64,000 nucleotides of DNA, taken from NCBI GenBank assembly GCA_963803775.1, contig CAWDNS010000002.1, positions 372,001 to 436,000 of the forward strand, in the 5' to 3' direction. The notes beneath the pieces were generated by a model. It made no database searches. It was not told the origin of the DNA and saw only the letters and a list, made by a program, of their open reading frames with translations. The translations under genes were made by a program, and so were the position numbers. This DNA comes from JABCZH01 sp963803775 (GTDB lineage: Bacteria; Acidobacteriota; Terriglobia; Terriglobales; Acidobacteriaceae). Shown here piece by piece: positions 40,225 to 48,938 of the stretch. Position 1 is the stretch's first letter. The number at the start of each line of letters is the position of its first letter.

Positions 40225-41634
40225 TCAGCTATAGGCCTCAACCAAACTCTTCAGACCTGCGCTCATCGGCGGGAGGTAGTCTTCCCAACTCCATTCGCCT
40301 TTGCGCGTGGGAAACGCCGGGTAGCGCCGCTGGACTTCTTCCTCGAAATACACTCCCATGCGCGCCATTACTTTTAAATTACGCACTACTGTACGCCCGA
40401 TGGATTCAGCGATGCGTTCTCCGTCGGTGGCCAGTTTCTCCAGTGCCGCTAGCAACTTGGGCTCAAGGTCGGCGTCATCCACGTTCATCAGCAAATCCTG
40501 GTGGCCGCGCTCGTTCATCAGGTTGCGGATGCGCTCATCCATGGTGATGCCCGCCGATGGGACCAACCCCGGCATTGAGGTCACGATTCCGTGATAGCGC
40601 GACGACGCCATCATGTGACATGCGCGCAATACACTCACCAGTTCGTAGATGTTGTACTCCTCGGAAGTCAGTACTGGCACGCCGCCGAGTTGTTCGGAGA
40701 TGCGGCCCGCGGGACGGGCATCCAGGCGTTCGGTCGCAACCATGACCACGAAAACCTGGCGCTGCTTGCGAAATGCTTCGACAGCCTTGGCGATGGCATT
40801 GAGGTAACGCGCGTAAGCGCGCGTGGCCTCCGGCCCCGAATTGTGAAAATACGGCCCGCGGTAGTGCTCTTCTTTATAGGCTCCAGTCAGGCTATGGATA
40901 GCTAGTTTCGCCACCGACGCTTTCACCGGCCACTCGAAAGGATTGATGGGACACACTGCCAACACCGGCATTTTGCCGTCCCACCCCACGCCACGCAGAG
41001 TTTTCTGTCCATATTCGGCGGGATGCGGCTCGAAAGTCCATGCGGTATCCGTTCCCAACTCAGTAGGAACACCCAGCTCGCGCAGAACGGTTCGCGATTC
41101 TTCGTTGCGGGTGATGATGAGCGAATTCTTGCAGAAACGCTCACACATCTTGCGCACCAGAGGATCCATGTGTCCGGCTTCGGCGCCGTAACCCACCGAA
41201 AGCTTATTCTCAGCCGCCGCTATTCCCAACGATCCAATCATCATGGTGGTGAGCGCGTTAGCGAACTTGCTTTTGAACATGGAGCCTTCACAGGCGACCA
41301 CTCCGTGGTGCTTGGGAACTTCATGGGCCAGGAAAGGAGGGAAAATATCTGGCAGACGCACCTGGGTGGTGCCTTCGAAATAGCCGCGCGAGCGTTCGAA
41401 ATTGAAAGTCATCGCACTGAAATCAACGTTCTGCGCTCCAAGAATATGCCGAATCTGCCGCAGCATTTCCTCCACGCGCGCATCCGAGCCCATGTTGCGG
41501 GTGCCGTTGTATCCGGCAAATAGAAGCTTGAGCTTTTCTCCTGGGCGCCAAGGCTCACCTCTGCCGAGCATCCATGCAGCCTTCGACTTTTCAATCGAGG
41601 CGCTCACCCAGGCTTCCAGGATGAAGTCCATCAT
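40225..41634 (-). CDS. Polysaccharide pyruvyl transferase family protein
   Basis: 469 residues. The N-terminal LLFAGYNGTRNMGSDARVEEML and the central IITRNEESRTVLRELGV with DTAWTF are hallmarks of PF04230. SSRYHGIVTSMPGLVPSAGI is the C-terminal donor-site block, with the conserved His. The family adds pyruvate ketals from PEP to sugars (CsaB, WcaK) or does related transfers. Finding it inside an acyl-chain cluster is unusual. It couples with the SDR gene by an ATGA overlap. The last 60 residues (MARMGVYFEEEVQRRYPAF) are not part of the core fold. Confidence 0.82.
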   Translation of the reverse strand: MMDFILEAWVSASIEKSKAAWMLGRGEPWRPGEKLKLLFAGYNGTRNMGSDARVEEMLRQIRHILGAQNVDFSAMTFNFERSRGYFEGTTQVRLPDIFPPFLAHEVPKHHGVVACEGSMFKSKFANALTTMMIGSLGIAAAENKLSVGYGAEAGHMDPLVRKMCERFCKNSLIITRNEESRTVLRELGVPTELGTDTAWTFEPHPAEYGQKTLRGVGWDGKMPVLAVCPINPFEWPVKASVAKLAIHSLTGAYKEEHYRGPYFHNSGPEATRAYARYLNAIAKAVEAFRKQRQVFVVMVATERLDARPAGRISEQLGGVPVLTSEEYNIYELVSVLRACHMMASSRYHGIVTSMPGLVPSAGITMDERIRNLMNERGHQDLLMNVDDADLEPKLLAALEKLATDGERIAESIGRTVVRNLKVMARMGVYFEEEVQRRYPAFPTRKGEWSWEDYLPPMSAGLKSLVEAYS

Positions 41635-42764
41635 GCCGCTGTGCCTCCGGCCTGCGCGGGCCAGTCCTGGTAACGGTAGGTGAACTTGCCCTCGCGGCTG
41701 AATTTGAGCAGAGGAAAACTGTATTGCGAAAAAGGAACCGGCTTACGGCCGAGTTCCCCGGTCACGCGAGTGTTGTCGAACACCGTGTTCCACATTAGAT
41801 ACGGCATGAACACCTTCATCAGTGCCGCCCCATGTGAGATCGAGCCACGGAAATTCGACAAGATATTGACCGCGGCGGAAAACGGCCGCTCCAAGGCGGG
41901 CAGAAACACTGGCCCGCGCTTTTGCCGGGCGGCTGCCAGTGCGCTAGTCAATTCGCGAAAAGTCTGCGAGTCTTTTCCAGATGAGAGGTGATAGACATCG
42001 TGCTGTGCCTGCGGTTTCTGATGCAGAGTGGCAATAGCGTCGGCGACGAAATCGACGTTCACGATATCGATCTTGTCATCAGGACGAAAAGGCAGCATCG
42101 GCAGTCCTGCGAGAAAAACAAACGACCTCACCATGTCGAACTGAGTAGTTTCCGCGCGACGGCTGTCGCCAAGTACGATGCTGGGCCGAAAAATCGTGAT
42201 CGGAACCTCGGGGAGCAACTGCCGAATCATGTGCTCGCAGAACTTCTTGGTACGCGCGTAGGGATCGTAGTCCGAGCGCTCCCAATCGATCGACTTATCT
42301 TCAGTGACGACTTCGTCCTGGCGCTTCCCGGCCACCGCTACCGTGCTTACGTGGCTGAACCGCCGCATGCCGTGATAATGATGCACGCGCATGGCGAGCT
42401 GCAACACTTCCAGGGTGCCCCGCAGATTCACGTTCAGGCAGCTCTTTTCCGATTTGCGATTCAGCGACGCCGCGCAGTGAATCACCGAATCGCTGGTGTG
42501 GATGAGCCGGTCGTAGTCGTCGCGGCTGAGGCCGAAGCGTTCTCCCGTGAGATCGCCACGAAAGATCCTGATCCGAGTTTGCAGATGTTCGTAGAAACGC
42601 GGGAAGTCGAGATGCAATTGCAGCGCCTGCCAAAGCCGAAGTTCGGCCTCGTGCGCATCCCTCGCGCGAATCAACACATTCAAGGATGCGCCGTGTTGTT
42701 CGAGTAAATTAGCGGCGACATGGCCGCCGATATAGCCGGTAGAGCCGGTCAGGAATATCGCCAC
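41631..42764 (-). CDS. Extended SDR, thioester-reductase/fatty-acyl-reductase-like
   Basis: 377 residues. NAD(P) loop TGSTGYIGGHVAANLL (residues 6-21), FRGDLTGERFGLS, VIHCAASLNRKSEKSCLNVNLRGT and active site Y169-A-R-T-K173. The N-terminal pattern (male-sterility/NAD_binding_4) is that of thioester reductases and fatty acyl reductases. A C-terminal part of about 110 residues probably binds the acyl group. It overlaps the reductase fusion gene by 16 bases, so both are made together. Reduction of an acyl-ACP or acyl-CoA to aldehyde or alcohol is inferred; an epimerase role is the alternative. Confidence 0.82.
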   Translation of the reverse strand: MAIFLTGSTGYIGGHVAANLLEQHGASLNVLIRARDAHEAELRLWQALQLHLDFPRFYEHLQTRIRIFRGDLTGERFGLSRDDYDRLIHTSDSVIHCAASLNRKSEKSCLNVNLRGTLEVLQLAMRVHHYHGMRRFSHVSTVAVAGKRQDEVVTEDKSIDWERSDYDPYARTKKFCEHMIRQLLPEVPITIFRPSIVLGDSRRAETTQFDMVRSFVFLAGLPMLPFRPDDKIDIVNVDFVADAIATLHQKPQAQHDVYHLSSGKDSQTFRELTSALAAARQKRGPVFLPALERPFSAAVNILSNFRGSISHGAALMKVFMPYLMWNTVFDNTRVTGELGRKPVPFSQYSFPLLKFSREGKFTYRYQDWPAQAGGTAA

Positions 42765-45103
42765 GTTGCCCCATTGGTGCCGGTTTTGACGGTGACTCCG
42801 CTCTCCGCCTCGGCAAGTTGGAAGTTGCGAGCAGGCCGCGCCTCCAGCGGACGCCCCTCAATCAGAGGATAAGTCCACCGGCGCAGCGCAGGGACATGGA
42901 TGTTGATCCAGAACTCCCACCAATCGATGGCCGCGGTTCTGTAACCGAAATCAGCCTGCTCTTCAGGTACCAGAGAGTACGCAAGCTTCTCGACGTTTTC
43001 GGCTACGAAATCATGCTCATTCAAGAGAATGAACGGCTCGAAGAGTTGAATCAGTTTTTCGACTTTCTCGAGATTGCGCTGCGTGCGCGCCAGGGGTGTC
43101 TTCTTCAGGGGAAACGCCGACATAATGTGCTGGATCGACTTGATGATCGCCTTCTGGGCCGGCGCCGACATACGCTGATAGCGCTCCTTGGAAACTGGGA
43201 TGGCGTCAAAACGCAGGCGCAGCCAGTACTCCAGACCTTCCTGCGCCCGGTAGTGTTTGCGATGGGCGAGGGAGGTGAGTTCGATGGACCGCCGCATATC
43301 ACACGGATTGGTGACCGAAGCGGCGAGTTGGTAAACCGGGTCGTGGCGACGTTCCATGATCGCCGCTGCAATCAAGGTCATCCCGGCGCAAACCGAATCC
43401 ACCGGAATCAGGTCTAGCCGCTTGCGTTCGTTCGATGGTAGTTGGCGGAAATAGGTTCCCAGCAGGTAAGAAAGCGACGCCGAGGTATTGATGCCTTCAT
43501 TCCATCCTCGGAACGGTTTCTCTATCGAGGTTTCGACGATGGCAGGCCGCACGATCGCAATCGGCAAGCCGGCCCCATACTTGGTCACCAGCGACTCAGC
43601 GAGACCCTTGGTCAGGGTGTAAGTATTGGGCCAGCCTAATTCCAATGCACGCTTAGTGCCAGCCTCCGTCAAATGATTGCGGAGCCAGCGCACTCGATTC
43701 TTGCGAACCTGGTTCTCCAGCGCAGCACCTTGAAGGCCTTTAGCGGCGTGTTCCTTCGACAAAGCCTGTTGCCGGAGCTCTCCCGCGACTTCGCCGCCTT
43801 CCGCACGCTGTTCGACGTCATGGATCAGCTGGTGCAGAGCTCGCCATTCGCGTTCGGCATCGTAGCCGCCGATGGCGGCAGGCACGTAGTTTGGCCGTAT
43901 TCTTTCTCCCACGCGTCCATCCTGACCTCCTGCCACATAACAGGTCGAAAGATGCAGTAAGCCTGCATGATCAGACTGGCGCACGAACTCAACCACGTTC
44001 ACCGCGGCATCGACATTAGTGAGTAGCGCATCCCGCAGGTCGGGATTGAAATCCGTGAGCCCGGAACTGTTGATAATTAGGTCCAGCTTCTTCCTCAACC
44101 TCTCGCTAATCGCAGGAGACAGTCCAAGTCCGGCCTGCGACACATCGCCTTCGACTACTTCAACGCGATCAGCCAGGAAGCGTGACAGCCCGGCTCCATA
44201 GCGCTCCCATAAAGGATCGAAGACGGGCGAGTCTTCCACCAATTTTTCGAAACGGCGCGGGGCGGGGTTCGACTTCTGCCGCCGGATCAGTAGATAGATC
44301 CGCCCGGTTTCGGGCAGATCCATCAAGGTGTTCACCAGCCAAACCTTGCCGATGAATCCGGTCACTCCAATCAGCATGACGTGTTTTCCAGCGAAGGCCG
44401 CGCGAACCGAAAGCGGCCGCGGGTGCCGCGGACCATCGAAAGAGACAATGGGCCGCTGCGGCACTACCGCGTGGCGGCTGGACGACACTACTGCAGATCG
44501 CAATTCCTCCGTTGTGGACAATCCCAGATCACGCACCAATCGCTCCGGACTTCGCTGTCCATCCGGCCCCGTCCCGGTGATTCGTGCGAAAGCTCCGCGC
44601 GGACGAATCACAGGATCCAGCAGCCTCCCGGTGGCCATACCGTCGCGGAATTCCAGGCGGTTAGCAACGATCCACTGCACATCCAAATACCGCGCCAACG
44701 GGCGCATCACATGGTCCAGTCCCTGGCTCACTAAGACAACATTCTGCCGGGAATCCACCAGCGTCCGGAGTTGGCGTACGCCCTCCGGCTTGAGTTGCGG
44801 CCTTAATTTGTAATGGAAGTATTCTTCGCCCAACAGATCAAGGCGGTCGCGGCTGACGCGTCGAAGCACGCTGTGCACCACACGGGTAGCAAATTCCCGA
44901 TTGGTGGCGTAAAGAAACGGGCGCAGCACAGCCATCAGGAAAACCAGCCCGCGACGGGTCCAGCGTTCTGAAAAAGTCTGGAGATTCCAGGTGAAAAACG
45001 CAATCGAGCGGACGGTGGTTAATTCAAGCAGACTACCCTCTACCCGCCAATACACGGGGTCACCATGGCCGGGGCCGCCAGGATTTTCTTGAGACAGTTT
45101 CAA
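42749..45103 (-). CDS. HAD-like pseudophosphatase fused to fatty acyl reductase
   Basis: 784 residues. Residues 15-210 follow the HAD-IB (SerB-like) layout: GSLLELTTVRSIAFFTWN, a helical cap, VVLVSQGLDHVMRPLARYLD, then VQWIVANRLEFRDGMATGRL. But the catalytic DxDGT is replaced by R-V-E-G-S, so phosphatase activity looks lost. Residues 240-600 are a fatty acyl reductase: NAD(P) loop VTGFIGK (247-253) and active site Y495-T-L-T-K499; a C-terminal 'sterile' domain lies near 640-735. Reduces acyl thioesters to alcohols or aldehydes. The start is TTG 45103 (weak AAGG); a GTG 16 codons in is an alternative. It heads the long operon. Confidence 0.85.
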   Translation of the reverse strand: MKLSQENPGGPGHGDPVYWRVEGSLLELTTVRSIAFFTWNLQTFSERWTRRGLVFLMAVLRPFLYATNREFATRVVHSVLRRVSRDRLDLLGEEYFHYKLRPQLKPEGVRQLRTLVDSRQNVVLVSQGLDHVMRPLARYLDVQWIVANRLEFRDGMATGRLLDPVIRPRGAFARITGTGPDGQRSPERLVRDLGLSTTEELRSAVVSSSRHAVVPQRPIVSFDGPRHPRPLSVRAAFAGKHVMLIGVTGFIGKVWLVNTLMDLPETGRIYLLIRRQKSNPAPRRFEKLVEDSPVFDPLWERYGAGLSRFLADRVEVVEGDVSQAGLGLSPAISERLRKKLDLIINSSGLTDFNPDLRDALLTNVDAAVNVVEFVRQSDHAGLLHLSTCYVAGGQDGRVGERIRPNYVPAAIGGYDAEREWRALHQLIHDVEQRAEGGEVAGELRQQALSKEHAAKGLQGAALENQVRKNRVRWLRNHLTEAGTKRALELGWPNTYTLTKGLAESLVTKYGAGLPIAIVRPAIVETSIEKPFRGWNEGINTSASLSYLLGTYFRQLPSNERKRLDLIPVDSVCAGMTLIAAAIMERRHDPVYQLAASVTNPCDMRRSIELTSLAHRKHYRAQEGLEYWLRLRFDAIPVSKERYQRMSAPAQKAIIKSIQHIMSAFPLKKTPLARTQRNLEKVEKLIQLFEPFILLNEHDFVAENVEKLAYSLVPEEQADFGYRTAAIDWWEFWINIHVPALRRWTYPLIEGRPLEARPARNFQLAEAESGVTVKTGTNGATWRYS

Positions 45104-45284
45104 AGGCCTTTTCTTTCCCTAGACGCACACTCTAGGGCCAGCAAGAGAAACGAAAGTCTCCATTGTAAACAATCGCGGTCAAAGCGCGAAGCTAGTGTCG
45201 CGGGAAACCGCGAAGTGCCTCGAATACATCGGCTTAGCACCAAGTCGTTTCCATGAAAGAAGTTCTGTTCTCATGCAAAGTGGG

Positions 45285-46319
45285 CTACTTCGCGTAATTC
45301 CTCTCAATCCCATTTCGTGAATTTGTCACCTTGAATTTACCGTCGGAGCCGGCTTCGACCGCAATATAGTGCCCGTCCGACTCTTTATCGGTATTGGCGA
45401 TCAAGCTTTCGGGCACGTTGTGTTGCTTGTCCGAATCGATTGCATAGTGCAATTGCCATAGATCAGTCAGGTCTGGTGAGTCATGGATAATCTGCCAGGC
45501 GTCCGGGCTGCCGCCTTTGTGTGGGCCGTTATTGATCACAGCCACTCGCGGATGCAATGCCCATACCAGCGCTCTGGGATTGTCGGGATGACCTCCGTGA
45601 TGCGTTGCCAGATACAAATCAACTGTCCCGATCAGGTTGTTGGGACAAACTATGTCCAGTTCTTTTTGCTCGGTCAAGTCGCCCAGATCCAGAAACCTGA
45701 ACTTGCCGTAGGTAATCAGCACGCCCAGGGAGCGTGAGTTCTCGCTGTTGTCGTCTGGAGGTTGCTTCTCTGACGTGCAGTAAATGTTGGCCTCCCCCGC
45801 GCCTGGCAAGGGATCAGTGATGTGATCGCCCGCAGCGGCCACAACCTGCAAAATGATGCCCTTTAGCGGCACTCCCTGGCCCGGCCTCAAGGCCACACGC
45901 GCGTTGTGTTTGGTAGCTGCAAGGTAGTCAGCATAATTCTTCTTTGTAGCATCGGAATCTTCTTGGTTTTCGCCATGGTCCACGAAAGTGCCGACATTGA
46001 TCTTTTGCAGCAGGCTCGACACCCCGCCGACGTGGTCTTCGTGATAATGAGTGATGAGCACGTAGTCGATCTGTTTGATGCCCGCAGCTTTGGTTGCCTG
46101 CACAATGCGATCCGCGTCACGCTCGCCGGCAAAACCGGTATCAATGAGTAAGGATTGCTTCTGTGGACTCACAATCAGGGTAGACTGCCCACCCTCCACA
46201 TCAATGAAGTAGATTCGCAACGGTTGCTGTGACCTGGCCAGCACGGCAGGCACGACCAGAAAGCACACACCAAGGTAAAAGATGGGCTGGCGTAACCAGC
46301 GAATCAAAGCCGCCTTCAT
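45285..46319 (-). CDS. Secreted metallo-beta-lactamase-fold hydrolase (ComEC-like)
   Basis: 344 residues with a signal peptide or anchor (LIRWLRQPIFYLGVCFLVVPAVLARS). Metal ligands are THYHEDHVGG, LDLGDLTEQ (Asp) and THHGGHPDN. The order matches the MBL domain of ComEC/Rec2 proteins, here without the membrane channel, as in many stand-alone exported hydrolases. An insertion with a Cys lies near residues 185-205. DNA or phosphodiester cleavage outside the cell is possible but not shown. It starts 92 bases from the divergent membrane protein. Confidence 0.82.
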   Translation of the reverse strand: MKAALIRWLRQPIFYLGVCFLVVPAVLARSQQPLRIYFIDVEGGQSTLIVSPQKQSLLIDTGFAGERDADRIVQATKAAGIKQIDYVLITHYHEDHVGGVSSLLQKINVGTFVDHGENQEDSDATKKNYADYLAATKHNARVALRPGQGVPLKGIILQVVAAAGDHITDPLPGAGEANIYCTSEKQPPDDNSENSRSLGVLITYGKFRFLDLGDLTEQKELDIVCPNNLIGTVDLYLATHHGGHPDNPRALVWALHPRVAVINNGPHKGGSPDAWQIIHDSPDLTDLWQLHYAIDSDKQHNVPESLIANTDKESDGHYIAVEAGSDGKFKVTNSRNGIERNYAK

Positions 46320-46410
46320 GCCTATCGCGCGCGAATGCATATGACTAAGGTAATGGAAGTGGCGCTTTCCTGCCTCTTTCAGCTATGTACACAACCCTAT
46401 AATTTTTGTT

Positions 46411-48927
46411 GTGACAACTCCATCGCGAGGCGCGACCGCGGTTCCGATCGTTTTTGGCTTGATATTCGCGGGCATTGCGCTCGCGGTTGGAGTCGTATTT
46501 CTCACCGCCAATCCCGCCAATGTGCATGGAAATCCAATGGTCGCGGTTTGGATGTGCGGAATTTTCATTTTGGCTGGTGGAGGAATCGTCTATGCCGCGG
46601 TCTATGGCAACCGTAAGCTGAAGGAACAAGCCGCAGCAAGGCAGACTGCGCCCGATTCTCCCTGGCTCTGGCAGAAAGATTGGGCCGCGAGCCGTGCCGA
46701 GAGCAAGAACCTTAACAACGCGACTTGGATGTGGCTGTTGGCGGGATTCTGGAACGCAGGTTCGATTGCGATTGTCATTCTGATTGCTCGAACGTCTGGG
46801 CACAGTTTCGACCACAAAGATCTTCTCCCTCTCGGCTTCTGCGTTCCCGGTGTAATTCTCGCCGGCATAGCGCTTCGTGCAACCATTCGCCAGAAACGCT
46901 TCGGCAAGACTTATTTTGAATTCGCTTCTCTTCCCTTCTCCCCTGGAAAATCACTTAAGGGAACCATCCACCTGCGCTTCAACACAACCGCGCGACACGG
47001 CATCGATCTCACGCTTTCCTGCGTTCGCCAGGTGATTACCGGCGCGGGTAAGAATCAGAGTACAAACCGGATCGTCCTCTGGCAATCGCAAGCGAATGTT
47101 GCGGAGCAGTCCCTCACGCCCGGCCCTATGGGAGACGCAGCCATTCCTGTGAACTTCGTTGTTCCAAGTGATGCTTATGAAACCAATCACGCCCAGCCGC
47201 GCGACCAGGTTCTCTGGCTTTTGCATGCGCAAGCGGACGTTCCCGGTGTCGACTATTCTGACGACTTTGAAGTCCCGGTCTTTAAGCTGACACCGGCCTC
47301 CGCTGCCGTGCCAGTTGCCGGCTTCAGCGACTCGCAGCCTGAAGCCGCTCCAGCATTCCAGAGCGACGCCTCTGACGTGGCGATGCCGGACAACCCGAAA
47401 GTTGTGGTCTCAAGCGGCCCGACCGGCGGCACGGAATTCTACTTTCCGCCTTTTCGCAACCCTCTCCGGGTCCTGGTCTTGCTTCTGGTTACTGCGGGAT
47501 TCGGCGCACTCGCTTTCGGCTTGCATTCGGTGAAGGCCCCGTCGGTTTTTACCATCATATTTGGCCTGATCGACCTCTTGTTGGTCTATGGCGTCGTCCA
47601 CTCGGCACTGGTTTCATCTCGCATCGAGGTGGGCGAAGGCAAACTGCGATCGAGCCGCGCGCTGCTGGGAGTGAGTTCGACACGTGAAATTCCATTTTCT
47701 GAGATCGACAAGATTCTCGCCGTCGCAAGCACCCAACAGGGTACAAACCCCAACGCCGCCTCGTATGCGCTTCGACTGCAAACCAAGAGTGGGAAGAAAA
47801 TCTCGCTAGCCGACGGCATCGATAACCGGCAGGAAGCACGCTGGGTTACCGCTCAGCTGGAAAAGTTTGTAGGCCTCAAACTGGACACGCATGTCGCAGC
47901 CGACGATGTTTACGGCGTGTATGGTCCGCCGCCGCAGCGAGGTATGACGCCATCCAGCCAACCGATAACGCTGGGGAGTGGCAGTGTGATGGCTGCGGCC
48001 CTCAGCGGCATCTTCGTTCTCGCCGGGATGGGGTTTATGGCCTATCACTTCAATTCTGCGATGCACGGCGTTCCCCGGCGGCCGTCGGTTTCAAGATCTC
48101 AGGCTTCGGCAAAGTCCAGAGCACAGCGCGTGACCTACACACCTCTTTCCGATGTGGACGCACAGCGTTTGCGATTATTGCCTGAACAAACGCAGGCGGA
48201 AGAATTGCTGGATCGTGCCATTCAACACGACGACAAAGCCAGAGACCTGTTCGAACAGAACATCACGATCTGGCTCGGGGACATCAAACTTACCGACCGC
48301 ATGAAGCAACTGGAGTGGCGTTCACGTTTCTCCAACGACCTGCGGGTACGTTACGCCAATGCCGACCTCAACTTGGCAATGAACGGCTGGGAGAAAACGG
48401 AACATTCCGCCGATTTGCTGATCACACAAGCGCAGACCGATAAGGCGTCACGCGCCGCCGCGGTGTATCAAATGGGAATGCTGGCTGGACGGGGCATCAG
48501 CTACAGCTTGATTTATCCGGTGCTGGTCGATTACGCGAAGAACGATCCTGATCCCTACGTTCGGCAATGGGCGGTCGAAGGCATGCGCTACCTGGGTACC
48601 GACGAAGCGCTCGACCAATTGTTCTATTCCTTCACGCATGATCCCTCAAACACAGTCCGGGACCGGGCCGGCTGCAATATATCCGACTGCGGCAACTTCA
48701 TGCGCAAACAACGCATGCGCATGGTGCCAAAACTGATCGCGCTGGCACAAGACCCACAGACCACTCCACAAATGCGCAATTGGACCTTCCTTGCATTGGC
48801 GGAAATCACCGACGAACACCTGCCCGCGGATGCTTCCGTGTGGGAGCACTGGAATAACGAACACGGTGTCGACAAGATGACCGAGTTCGAGCAGATGGAC
48901 TGGTGGCGGGTTCGAGGCGATGAGTAG
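46411..48927 (+). CDS. Large membrane protein with C-terminal HEAT-like repeats
   Basis: 838 residues from a GTG at 46411. Four membrane helices lie in the first 160 residues (VPIVFGLIFAGIALAVGVVFL, then MVAVWMCGIFILAGGGIVYAA and two more). A beta-rich domain follows to about 340, then two helices (LRVLVLLLVTAGFGALAFGL, then FTIIFGLIDLLLVYGVV), a PH-like stretch and one more helix near 530. The last 290 residues are helical repeats (RAAAVYQMGMLAGRG, YVRQWAVEGMRYLG, NTVRDRAGCNISDCGNFM). I do not recognise the whole protein; the first half recalls DUF3592-type domains. Function unknown. Confidence 0.65.
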   Translation: MTTPSRGATAVPIVFGLIFAGIALAVGVVFLTANPANVHGNPMVAVWMCGIFILAGGGIVYAAVYGNRKLKEQAAARQTAPDSPWLWQKDWAASRAESKNLNNATWMWLLAGFWNAGSIAIVILIARTSGHSFDHKDLLPLGFCVPGVILAGIALRATIRQKRFGKTYFEFASLPFSPGKSLKGTIHLRFNTTARHGIDLTLSCVRQVITGAGKNQSTNRIVLWQSQANVAEQSLTPGPMGDAAIPVNFVVPSDAYETNHAQPRDQVLWLLHAQADVPGVDYSDDFEVPVFKLTPASAAVPVAGFSDSQPEAAPAFQSDASDVAMPDNPKVVVSSGPTGGTEFYFPPFRNPLRVLVLLLVTAGFGALAFGLHSVKAPSVFTIIFGLIDLLLVYGVVHSALVSSRIEVGEGKLRSSRALLGVSSTREIPFSEIDKILAVASTQQGTNPNAASYALRLQTKSGKKISLADGIDNRQEARWVTAQLEKFVGLKLDTHVAADDVYGVYGPPPQRGMTPSSQPITLGSGSVMAAALSGIFVLAGMGFMAYHFNSAMHGVPRRPSVSRSQASAKSRAQRVTYTPLSDVDAQRLRLLPEQTQAEELLDRAIQHDDKARDLFEQNITIWLGDIKLTDRMKQLEWRSRFSNDLRVRYANADLNLAMNGWEKTEHSADLLITQAQTDKASRAAAVYQMGMLAGRGISYSLIYPVLVDYAKNDPDPYVRQWAVEGMRYLGTDEALDQLFYSFTHDPSNTVRDRAGCNISDCGNFMRKQRMRMVPKLIALAQDPQTTPQMRNWTFLALAEITDEHLPADASVWEHWNNEHGVDKMTEFEQMDWWRVRGDE

Positions 48928-48938
48928 CGCGAAAGCTG

